Assembly (NCBI RefSeq): GCF_900163545.1
Contig: NZ_FUHW01000024.1
Location: 23,546-87,545, forward strand
DNA length: 64,000 bases
Source of the DNA: Arthrobacter rhombi
GTDB taxonomy: Bacteria; Actinomycetota; Actinomycetes; Actinomycetales; Micrococcaceae
Reading direction: 5' to 3'
Shown: piece after piece, positions 50,619-58,414 of the stretch
How positions within the stretch are numbered: the stretch's first letter is position 1
Layout of the letters: every line of letters begins with the position of its first letter
The notes under the pieces: generated by a model
Database searches by the model: none
The model's input: the letters and a program-made list of their open reading frames with translations, nothing else
Told to the model about the DNA's origin: nothing
Translations under genes and position numbers: made by a program

Positions 50619-51512
50619 ATGAAGATCCTCCCCTTATCACCTGCCGCCCGGCGAGTCCGCCCGCTGGCCGTCCCCCTCTTCGCTACCGGCCTGCTGCTGG
50701 CCGTGACGGGTTGTTCCTCCGCCACGGCACCAACGGAGCCCACCCCGGCAGCCAGCACCAGCAACGGTTTGCCCGGCGGGCATGTCCACGGACTGTCGGC
50801 AAGCACCGACAGCGGAGAAATCCTGCTGGCAACCCATGAAGGGCTCTTCGACGTGTCGAAGGATCCGGCCCGGAAGATCGGCCCGGAATTCGACATGATG
50901 GGATTTGCTGCGACGAACGACGCGAATGTCTTCTATGCTTCCGGCCACCCCGCTGCCGGGGACCCGGCGCCGAATCCCGTGGGTCTGCTGCGCAGCAGTG
51001 ATGGAGGTGAAAGCTGGGAGACCCTCTCGAGGGAAGGGGAGTCCGATTTCCACGCACTCGCCAGCACCGCTTCGGGGATCGTGGCCTTCGACGGGACGCT
51101 GCGCACCAGCGCAGACGGGATCACCTGGACCAGTGTCGAAGCACCCTTCGCACCGTTCACCCTGGTCGCCGCTCCAACCAGCAACACGGTGCTGGCGACC
51201 ACGGAATCAGGGCCCTACCGCTCGACCGACAGTGGAAAGAGCTGGAGCCTGCCCGACGGCGCCCCCGTCATCCAGTACGCCGCCTTCGCCAGCCAGCAGG
51301 ATGCCTTCGGCATCAGCCCCGACGGGGTGGTCCACTTCTCGGACGATGCCGGGTCCACCTGGGCTCGCGCCGGCCGCGTTGACGCGCAGGTGGAAGCCAT
51401 CGCGGCGACTACCAGCCCCGCTGGCAAACCCCTGCTCCATGTGGCCACCACCGAAGGGCTGTTGGTCTCAACCGACACAGGCGCCACCTTCACGCCGCCC
51501 GCAGGTGACTGA
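50619..51512 (+). CDS. F510_1955-type BNR-repeat lipoprotein
   Basis: A 297-residue lipoprotein with a signal segment (LAVPLFATGLLLAVTGCSS) and lipobox VTGC. BNR/Asp-box-type repeats follow: LLRSSDGGESWETL, RTSADGITWTSV, YRSTDSGKSWSL, HFSDDAGSTWARAG, LLVSTDTGATFTPP. These repeats form a beta-propeller as in sialidases and Ycf48-like proteins. GGHVHGLSAS near the start is characteristic of the family seen in actinobacterial copper operons. It probably works with the multicopper oxidase 51 bases downstream. Confidence 0.85.
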   Translation: MKILPLSPAARRVRPLAVPLFATGLLLAVTGCSSATAPTEPTPAASTSNGLPGGHVHGLSASTDSGEILLATHEGLFDVSKDPARKIGPEFDMMGFAATNDANVFYASGHPAAGDPAPNPVGLLRSSDGGESWETLSREGESDFHALASTASGIVAFDGTLRTSADGITWTSVEAPFAPFTLVAAPTSNTVLATTESGPYRSTDSGKSWSLPDGAPVIQYAAFASQQDAFGISPDGVVHFSDDAGSTWARAGRVDAQVEAIAATTSPAGKPLLHVATTEGLLVSTDTGATFTPPAGD

Positions 51513-51563
51513 CCTCCCGGCCTTCGCCATCTTCTCTGCCACACCGATTTTCAAGGATTCACC

Positions 51564-53114
51564 ATGACCGCCTTCATTGACCGCCGCCGGTTCCTCACCT
51601 TCTCCGTCGCCGGAGCTGCCGCCGCAGCCCTCGCCGCCTGTTCCGGAGGGCCGGGCCCGGCTTCCGCTTCGAAACGGATCCTGCCCGGGGACCCAGCCGT
51701 CGCCCAGCGCGAAGCACGCCGCGCCAGCACGGGAACCACCGTGCGGAAGAATCTCACCACTTCCCCCTTCACCAGCACCATCGACGGGAAGAAGGTGACC
51801 ACCTGGGGTTATGACCACGCGATCCACGGGCCAGTGATCCGCACCCAGGCCGGAGACCAGCTCCGTGCCGTGGTGAAGAACCAGTTGCCGGAACCGACCA
51901 GCATCCACTGGCACGGTCTGGCCTTGCGCAACGACCAGGACGGGGTCCCTGGCCTGACCCAGGAGGCCGTGACCGCCGACTCCTCCTTCACCTACGACTT
52001 CCGGGTGCCGCACCCGGGCACCTATTGGTACCACTCCCATGTGGGCACCCAGCGCGATCGGGGGCTCTTGGGGGCCCTGGTCGTGGAGGATCCCGAGGAG
52101 CCGCTGGAGTACACCCGCGACTGGGTCATCGTGCTCGATGACTGGCTCGATGGTCTGGACGGGACGCCCGATCAGACCCTCGAAGGCCTGGCCGAGGGCA
52201 TGTCGGGGATGGGTCATGGCTCCATGCCCTCGGAGGGTAAGGGCTCGATGGACGGCAACATGCCGGGCATGGCGATGGGCTCCGGCAGCGACTACCTGGG
52301 CGGGGACGCCGGGGATGTCGACTACCCCGCCCACCTGTTCAACGGGAGGGGCCCCGACGACGCCGAAACGTTGAAGGCCGCGGCCGGCGACGTGATCCGG
52401 CTGCGGATCATCAATGCCGGCGGGGATACTGCCTACCGAGTGGGGATCCCCGGGCAGCAGCTCACGCTGACCCATACCGACGGGTTCCCCGTGCGCCATA
52501 CCGAGGCGGACGCCGTCGTGCTGGGCATGGGCGAGCGGATCGATGCCCTCGTGACAGTGCAGTCGGGAGCCACCGCCGTCCTGGCGTTGCCCGAAGGCAA
52601 ACCGGGGCATGCCGTCGGATACATCAACGCCGGAGCAGGGAACACGCCAGCCTCCACGAAGCTGCCAGACACCCTCGAAGGCACGGTGGTCGACGGCGGA
52701 AAGCTCAAGGCGGACCCCTCGGTCGTCCTTCCCGAGAAGGCGACGGACCGCACGCACGAGCTCCACCTCACCGGGGGGATGGCGAAATTCGATTGGGGCA
52801 TCAACGGCCACCGGTTCGACCTGGCCACACCGTATGCGCAGGCCTTCGAGGTCAAGAGCGGTGAACGCGTCGAGGTCAAGTTCATCAACGACACGATGAT
52901 GTGGCACCCGATGCACCTGCATGGGCATACGTTCCAGATCGGGACCGATGGTGCGCGCAAGGACACGGTGATCGTCCGGCCGGGCGAGACCGTGAAGGTG
53001 TTCTTCGACGCCGATAACCCGGGACAGTGGCTCACCCATTGCCATAACGTCTACCACGCGGAACAGGGGATGATGGGGGTTTTCTCCTATACCCATGAGC
53101 CACCGGAGGCCTGA
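51564..53114 (+). CDS. Multicopper oxidase (CueO-like), Tat-exported lipoprotein
   Basis: A 516-residue three-domain multicopper oxidase. The leader has RRRFLTFSVAGAAAAALAAC, a Tat motif and lipobox. Copper ligands are in SIHWHGLAL, WYHSHVGTQ, HPMHLHGHTF and WLTHCHNVYHAEQGMMG, which cover the T1, T2 and T3 sites. A Met/Gly/Ser-rich loop (GMSGMGHGSMPSEGKGSMDG and beyond, about residues 212-245) resembles the copper-binding insert of CueO. It should oxidise Cu(I) to Cu(II) outside the cell. It is the last gene of the copper operon. Confidence 0.92.
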   Translation: MTAFIDRRRFLTFSVAGAAAAALAACSGGPGPASASKRILPGDPAVAQREARRASTGTTVRKNLTTSPFTSTIDGKKVTTWGYDHAIHGPVIRTQAGDQLRAVVKNQLPEPTSIHWHGLALRNDQDGVPGLTQEAVTADSSFTYDFRVPHPGTYWYHSHVGTQRDRGLLGALVVEDPEEPLEYTRDWVIVLDDWLDGLDGTPDQTLEGLAEGMSGMGHGSMPSEGKGSMDGNMPGMAMGSGSDYLGGDAGDVDYPAHLFNGRGPDDAETLKAAAGDVIRLRIINAGGDTAYRVGIPGQQLTLTHTDGFPVRHTEADAVVLGMGERIDALVTVQSGATAVLALPEGKPGHAVGYINAGAGNTPASTKLPDTLEGTVVDGGKLKADPSVVLPEKATDRTHELHLTGGMAKFDWGINGHRFDLATPYAQAFEVKSGERVEVKFINDTMMWHPMHLHGHTFQIGTDGARKDTVIVRPGETVKVFFDADNPGQWLTHCHNVYHAEQGMMGVFSYTHEPPEA

Positions 53115-53221
53115 GGCGATGCCGTGGCGCCGCGCCGGGGGCCTTGCTGTTTCCCGCGGTTCCGAGGAAGCTGAAAAAGCCCTCACCGGGCAATGACAGC
53201 AATCTCCAGGAGGTACCTCCC

Positions 53222-55069
53222 ATGGCAAGAACGGTCAGCGATTTCGTGATTGGACGCATCCGGGAATGGGGTGTCAGCCGCGTTTTCGGTTTCCCCGGGG
53301 ACGGGATTGGCGCCTTCGACGGCGCCCTGGGCAAGGCGGAGCGCGAGGGCGACGGGGTGGAGTACATCCGGCCCACCCACGAGGAGATCTGCTCGCTGAT
53401 GGCCACCGCCCACGCCAAGTTCACCGGCGAGGTCGGCGTCTGCGTGGCCACCTCCTCCCCCGGGGTGTTCCATCTGCTCAACGGGCTCTACGACGCCCAG
53501 ATGGACAACCAGCCGGTCGTCGCCTTCGTCGGCCAGCAGGGTCTGAACGCCCTGGGCACCTTCGGCCAGCAGGTTAGCAACCTGGAACGGACCTTATCCG
53601 ATGTCGCGGTCTATGTGCAGACAATCGTCTCCCCGGAACAGGCCCAAGCCGTCGTGGACACCGCCTTCCGCACCGCCCGGGTCAGGCTTGGCCCCGCCGT
53701 CGTCATCCTCCCGCACGATGTCCAAGACCAGAAGATGCCCGATCTGAGTCCGCAGAGCTGGGTCTCCCGTTCCAGCGCCGTCGCGCCTTCCACCGCCGTC
53801 GTGCCTCCCCACCACGAAATTCTGAAGGCCGCCGAGATCATCAACGCCGGCTCCAAGGTGACCTTCCTCGTCGGGCACGGCGCCAACGGGGCCACCGCTG
53901 AGGTCCTGGAGGCCGCCGAACTCTGTGGCGCCGGGATCATCACCGCGCTGCGGGCCAAACAGGTCATCCCCTCCGAGGTGCCCCACCACTCCCAACAGCT
54001 CGGGCTGCTGGGTTCGCGGCCCAGCGTGGAGCAGATGGCCCACTGCGACACCCTGGTGTTGCTGGGTACCAACTACCCCTACGCCCAGTTCCTGCCGAAA
54101 TCCGGTCAGGCCCGGGCCCTTCAGGTGGATCTCAAACCCGAACAGATGGGGCTGCGCTACCCCACCGAGTTGAACCTCTGGGGCGATGTGAAGGAAACCC
54201 TCACCGCCCTGATCCCCCACCTGCGGGCCACCACGGACTTCTCCTGGCGGGACGGCGTCGCCCAGGGCATGAAGGAGTGGGAATCGGAGATGGAGGCCGA
54301 AGCCATGGTCTCCTACGACGACGGGGTCAATCCACGCCGGGTCTACCACGAACTCAACCGACGTCTTCCCCCGCGTGCCATCGTCACCGCAGACGCCGGT
54401 TCGACCGCCGACTGGTACGGCCACCACATCCGGCTGCGCGAGGGGATGATGGGGGATCTCTCGGGCCGGCTGGCGACCATGTTGGCGGCGATGCCCTATG
54501 CGACGGCAGCGAAATTCGCCTACCCCGAGCGCAGCGTCATCTGCACGATCGGCGACGGGGCCTTCCAGATGCTGGGCATGAACGAACTCATCACGATCAA
54601 GAAATACCTCGCCCGCTGGAAGAACCCGCAGCTGATCATCCTGGTGCTACATAACGACGACCTCAACCAGGTCTCGTGGGAAATGCGCACCGAGGACGGC
54701 AACCCGCTCTGGCCTGCCTCCCAGGATGTCGAAACCATGGACTACGCCGGTTACGCCGATCTGCTGGGTTTCCAGGGGATCCAGGTCAGGACCGACGACG
54801 AGGTCGCCGCCGCCTGGGATGCCGCCTTCGCCCACCGTGGCGTCACCCTCATCGATGCCTACACCAGCAAGAGCGTTCCCCCGCTGCCGCCGAAGGTGGC
54901 TTTCGAATTCGCGAAGAACACCGGGATGGCCCTGCTGAAGGGGGACCCCGAAGGACTCGATGTCATGCGCGATACGGCCAAGGCGGTGTTCACCGAAGGT
55001 GTGGAACGGGTCAAGGACACCCTGCATCTGGGGAACGAGCAGAAGCCGGAATCCGGGAACGGGCGGTAG
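53222..55069 (+). CDS. Thiamine pyrophosphate-requiring enzyme, pyruvate oxidase/dehydrogenase (PoxB-like)
   Basis: A 615-residue TPP enzyme. The catalytic Glu is in RPTHEEICSLMATAHAKF, the FAD/TPP central domain has FLVGHGANGATAEVL, and the C-terminal TPP motif is CTIGDGAFQMLGMNEL followed by ILVLHNDDLNQVSW (Gly-Asp-Gly to Asn-Asp-Asp spacing as expected). It is closest in outline to PoxB-type pyruvate oxidases and related acetolactate-synthase-like enzymes; the substrate is not certain. AGGAGG is well placed before the ATG at 53222. A membrane protein gene follows after 87 bases. Confidence 0.86.
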   Translation: MARTVSDFVIGRIREWGVSRVFGFPGDGIGAFDGALGKAEREGDGVEYIRPTHEEICSLMATAHAKFTGEVGVCVATSSPGVFHLLNGLYDAQMDNQPVVAFVGQQGLNALGTFGQQVSNLERTLSDVAVYVQTIVSPEQAQAVVDTAFRTARVRLGPAVVILPHDVQDQKMPDLSPQSWVSRSSAVAPSTAVVPPHHEILKAAEIINAGSKVTFLVGHGANGATAEVLEAAELCGAGIITALRAKQVIPSEVPHHSQQLGLLGSRPSVEQMAHCDTLVLLGTNYPYAQFLPKSGQARALQVDLKPEQMGLRYPTELNLWGDVKETLTALIPHLRATTDFSWRDGVAQGMKEWESEMEAEAMVSYDDGVNPRRVYHELNRRLPPRAIVTADAGSTADWYGHHIRLREGMMGDLSGRLATMLAAMPYATAAKFAYPERSVICTIGDGAFQMLGMNELITIKKYLARWKNPQLIILVLHNDDLNQVSWEMRTEDGNPLWPASQDVETMDYAGYADLLGFQGIQVRTDDEVAAAWDAAFAHRGVTLIDAYTSKSVPPLPPKVAFEFAKNTGMALLKGDPEGLDVMRDTAKAVFTEGVERVKDTLHLGNEQKPESGNGR

Positions 55070-55156
55070 CGCAACCGGGGAGGAACAAGCCTTGCTGGGG
55101 GCAGGGCACCGGCCTACATTGGAAGGAACGTCAGCTCCATTCCCAGGGGAGGAATC

Positions 55157-55582
55157 ATGCGCGTCGTTCTGGTCATCATTCGGCTGCTCTTGCTGGTGAC
55201 GGCGGTCGTGGCCATCGTGGGGGCTTTCACGGTCGTGGGCAGCGAAGCAGGTCGTGAGTTCTTCCACAGCAACCAAAACATGTGGTCCGGCCTGCTGGGT
55301 CTGTTCGTGGCGTTCTCGGCCGGGATTTCCGTCGCCGGCGCCGTGAGCCCACGCTGGATCCTCGCCCACCCCGGCGGCGCCCTCTTCGCCCTGGTGCCCC
55401 TAGTGGTCCTCCTGCTCATCAGGTTCTATTCGGCGTTCGATCACCCCGTCACCCTGAACGTGGCCCTGCTGGGTGCCTCGTTCGCGCTGCTCGCCCTGCT
55501 TCTGCAGCCGGCCGCAGTGCTGGCCCTGCGCAAGGAAAACGCCCGACGCCCCCGCCCGGTGGACCGCGAACGGGCCTTCTAA
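55157..55582 (+). CDS. Small four-segment membrane protein of unknown function
   Basis: A 141-residue protein with four hydrophobic segments and a short basic tail (RKENARRPRPVDRERAF). GGGGAGGAATC gives a strong ribosome site. I recognise no family. It converges with an MDR oxidoreductase gene, sharing four bases at the stops. Confidence 0.68.
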   Translation: MRVVLVIIRLLLLVTAVVAIVGAFTVVGSEAGREFFHSNQNMWSGLLGLFVAFSAGISVAGAVSPRWILAHPGGALFALVPLVVLLLIRFYSAFDHPVTLNVALLGASFALLALLLQPAAVLALRKENARRPRPVDRERAF

Positions 55583-56592
55583 CTGAGTCCGGCCTCATCC
55601 ATCGAGACGATGACCCGGCCCTCGCTCGTTCCGGCCAGCAGCGATTCGAAGGCCCGCGGCAGACTCTCAATCCCGGTGAATCCGGTGTGGATCCCGCGGA
55701 CCGTCCCCTCGCGCACCCATTGGCCGACCTCGGCCTCGAATTGGGGGCGCAGGTCCTCATGTTCGGTGACGGTGAAGCCACGCATGGTCAGTTCCCCGTA
55801 GATCAGCCGGGTGTAGTTCCGCGGCGCCCCCGCACCGGTGCCCTTCGCCACCGCCCCGCAGATCACCACGCGGCCACCATGGCGGAGCATCTCCAGCGCG
55901 GCTTCGAGCTGATCGCCGCCGACGTTGTCGTAGTAGAGGTCGATCCCGTCGGGTGCTGCCTGACGCAGGAGGTCCAGGGCCGGGCCGTCATGCCGGTTCA
56001 CTGCGGCGTCGGCGCCCAAGGTCCGGGTGACCAGTTCAACCTTCTCCGTCGAACCGACGCAACCGATCACCCGGGCACCGCGGGCCTTGGCGAACTGCAC
56101 GGCGCAGCTTCCCACCCCGCCGCCCGCACCGGTGATGTAGACGTCTTCCCCCGCCTGGACCTGGGCCACATGGATCATCCCCGTATAGGCGGTGAAACCC
56201 ACATGCCCCAAAATCGTCAGATGGTCCTCCCACGCCAGGTCTTCGGTTTCGGCGCCGATCCGGCGGAGGTCCCCGGCGTCGCAGACGTCGATACTGCGCC
56301 AGTGGACCTTGCCCACGGCCAGATCCCCGACGGCGTACGCATCGCTGGCCGATTCGATGACCTCGACGACCGCGTCGCTGGCGGGGGTATCCCCCACCCC
56401 GATCCCTGGCCCGTAGGCCGTGCCTTCGCTGCCGATCCGCGAGGCCAATCCGGCATTCAAACCAAGCCGACGAACGGCGACGAGCACCTGCCCCGGCCCG
56501 GGTTCGGGGGCCTCGGCATCGAAGACCCCGAAGTTCGCTGCGGTGACGGTGGAGTCGGGTAAGGCCGTGAGCTGGATTTCCTGGCTTTTCAT
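55579..56592 (-). CDS. NADP-dependent MDR-family oxidoreductase
   Basis: A 337-residue medium-chain dehydrogenase/reductase without zinc ligands. GMIHVAQVQAGEDVYITGAG and GGVGSCAVQFAKARGARVIG form the cofactor-binding region; DLYYDNVGGDQLEAALEML and FTVTEHEDLRPQFEAEVG follow. This matches the leukotriene-B4 dehydrogenase/2-alkenal reductase type. It probably reduces enones or quinones. ATG 56592 is the start; no close partner gene. Confidence 0.87.
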   Translation of the reverse strand: MKSQEIQLTALPDSTVTAANFGVFDAEAPEPGPGQVLVAVRRLGLNAGLASRIGSEGTAYGPGIGVGDTPASDAVVEVIESASDAYAVGDLAVGKVHWRSIDVCDAGDLRRIGAETEDLAWEDHLTILGHVGFTAYTGMIHVAQVQAGEDVYITGAGGGVGSCAVQFAKARGARVIGCVGSTEKVELVTRTLGADAAVNRHDGPALDLLRQAAPDGIDLYYDNVGGDQLEAALEMLRHGGRVVICGAVAKGTGAGAPRNYTRLIYGELTMRGFTVTEHEDLRPQFEAEVGQWVREGTVRGIHTGFTGIESLPRAFESLLAGTSEGRVIVSMDEAGLS

Positions 56593-56688
56593 GCCCCCAC
56601 CGTAGACCCGCCCCGTGCCACCCCCCAAGGATTGGCACGGGACGGGAGTCATCGGGTCTTCCACGTCCGCCGGAGCGGATTCCTGGCC

Positions 56689-57468
56689 CTAGGCCGGATG
56701 CGTGGAGACGAGTTTGGCATGGACAACGATGTTGTCGGCGTGACGCTGCGTGGCCTTATCGAAAGCACCACCGCAGGTGATCACCCGCAACTCGGCATCT
56801 TCGGTGTTGGCGTACGTCCCCGCACTGGAGAAGGCATCCTTTTTGGTTTGGATGATCTGCGTGACCTTGAAGACGGCGACCTTGCCGTCGGCGCGAGTCA
56901 CCGAGATCTCATCCTTCTTGCGCAGGTCACCGAGCTTGAAGAACACTGCCGGTCCTTCGTCTGCCGTGGCGGTAACGTGCCCCAGCAGCACTGCGGGGCC
57001 TTGTTCGCCCGGTGAGGGTCCGCGCGCATACCAACCGGCGGGTGCGTCAGGATCCAGCGGCGGGACCCCGATGGACCCATCGGCTTTGAGTCCCACGTTG
57101 AGCAGGTCGGTATCGACGCCGATGGACGGGATATCCAGACGGACCGGCTGGGAACGCTTGAGTGGCTTCGGCGCAGCGGCCTGGGTCGGCTTCGGCTTGG
57201 GCTTCGGCGCCTTCGACGATGACTCGGTCTTGGCCTGGGGCTTGGTCGGGGTGGCCGACGGCATGGACGTTGGCGGTGGGGAGGAGGTGGGGCTCAGGCT
57301 GGGCGTATCAGCGATGGCCTCGGAGGCCGGCGGCGAGGGTGGTGGTGCTTCCCCCCGCGCGCCGACTCCGATCAGGACTGCTCCGACGAGGCCGACCGTT
57401 GCGGTCACCGCTATAGCGGTGATGCGACGACCGCGGCCGTTGCGTGGATTCTTCCGTGCGTGCTTCAT
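56689..57468 (-). CDS. Class F sortase
   Basis: A 259-residue sortase. A basic N-terminus and one transmembrane helix (about 15-36), then a long Pro/Ser/Lys linker (about 40-100), then the catalytic domain: VRLDIPSIGVDTDLLNVGLK, LLGHVTATADEGPAVFF (catalytic His), LRVITCGGAFD (catalytic Cys) and TQRHADNIVVHAKLV (catalytic Arg). All three catalytic residues are visible. Sortases of this class cleave LPXTG-like signals and attach proteins to the cell wall. The gene immediately upstream encodes a CHRD-domain protein with NPETGG, its likely substrate. Confidence 0.88.
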   Translation of the reverse strand: MKHARKNPRNGRGRRITAIAVTATVGLVGAVLIGVGARGEAPPPSPPASEAIADTPSLSPTSSPPPTSMPSATPTKPQAKTESSSKAPKPKPKPTQAAAPKPLKRSQPVRLDIPSIGVDTDLLNVGLKADGSIGVPPLDPDAPAGWYARGPSPGEQGPAVLLGHVTATADEGPAVFFKLGDLRKKDEISVTRADGKVAVFKVTQIIQTKKDAFSSAGTYANTEDAELRVITCGGAFDKATQRHADNIVVHAKLVSTHPA

Positions 57469-57503
57469 CGGTTCAGTCCTTCTCTTTTCCGGGTGTGTCT
57501 TTC

Positions 57504-58274
57504 CTAGTTCTGGCCTGCCTGACGACGGCGGACCATGAAGACACCGGCGCCGGCAGCTGCCAGAACCAGGCCGCCACCCAGAGCAATGGTGGAGGCGTCC
57601 ATGCCTGCTGTGCTGCCACCACCGGTCTCAGGATTGCCCTGGGGCATATCCATCTGCCCGGCCGTCAACGTGCCACACAGTGCGGGCGCGGTGGCTGCCA
57701 ACGGCAGTTCGGGAACCAGCTCGGACTTGGCCGCCTGGGCGTCCTTGCCCAGGGTGGCCGGATCGAGTCCGTGCACGACGACGGAAGCCTGACCATTCTT
57801 GATTCCGTCGATCGTCTTCTGGTTCATTTCGAAGGTGCGCTCGTAGGTGAAGCTGTCACCCATGCCCGCGACCTTCAGATCGGTGGCCGCCTTGGGGCTG
57901 GTATCGCCCTTGGTGGACAACGTCGTGGCCACCTCACCGTAGGCGGCACCACCCTCGGGAGTGCTGACCACGCCGTCGCCGTTCTTGTCATTGGCGATGG
58001 TCGGGCACTTGCCCGTTTCGTTCATGGTCACGTGGGCGTGCTGGACGTGCGGGTACGGGTTGCCATCGAAGGTCTTGGCCAGGCCGCTGACCTTCTCCGA
58101 CACCGTGGCCATGTTCCCGTCAAGGGTGATGGACACGGAGCCGGAGGCACCGCTGCCGTTTTGTTCGGTCAGCTGAGCCGAGTATGAATCCGCTGCTTGA
58201 GCCCCTGCCGCGGAGAACGCGACCATTCCCAGCGCCATTGCCGGGACGGCCAGTAGTTGGAGGTTTCTCTTCAT
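57504..58274 (-). CDS. CHRD-domain surface protein with sorting-like C-terminus
   Basis: A 256-residue secreted protein. The leader NLQLLAVPAMALGMVAFSAAGAQA is a signal peptide. A CHRD domain follows (YSAQLTEQNGSGASGSVSIT, NPYPHVQHAHVTM), and the C-terminus has NPETGGG, a hydrophobic segment (TIALGGGLVLAAAGAGVFMV) and RRRQ. This is the layout of sortase-anchored proteins, with Asn in place of Leu in the usual LPETG. A class F sortase gene lies 35 bases downstream. GGAAAG precedes the ATG at 58274. Confidence 0.84.
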   Translation of the reverse strand: MKRNLQLLAVPAMALGMVAFSAAGAQAADSYSAQLTEQNGSGASGSVSITLDGNMATVSEKVSGLAKTFDGNPYPHVQHAHVTMNETGKCPTIANDKNGDGVVSTPEGGAAYGEVATTLSTKGDTSPKAATDLKVAGMGDSFTYERTFEMNQKTIDGIKNGQASVVVHGLDPATLGKDAQAAKSELVPELPLAATAPALCGTLTAGQMDMPQGNPETGGGSTAGMDASTIALGGGLVLAAAGAGVFMVRRRQAGQN

Positions 58275-58414
58275 GATCTTTCCTTCCATCGGTGGCCCCC
58301 GTCGCGATCGGCGGAAACCGGTGTTCGTGATGCGTTCATGATTCACAACACCTGTGGAGGTGCCGCACAACACATTCGGAACCCTGCACGTTCCCGGATT
58401 GGAAGAAGTTGAAG

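Noticed and set aside
51468..53228. Minus-strand frame of about 586 codons opposite the multicopper oxidase
   Set aside because: The plus strand has all four copper-ligand motifs in order; the antisense frame has none.
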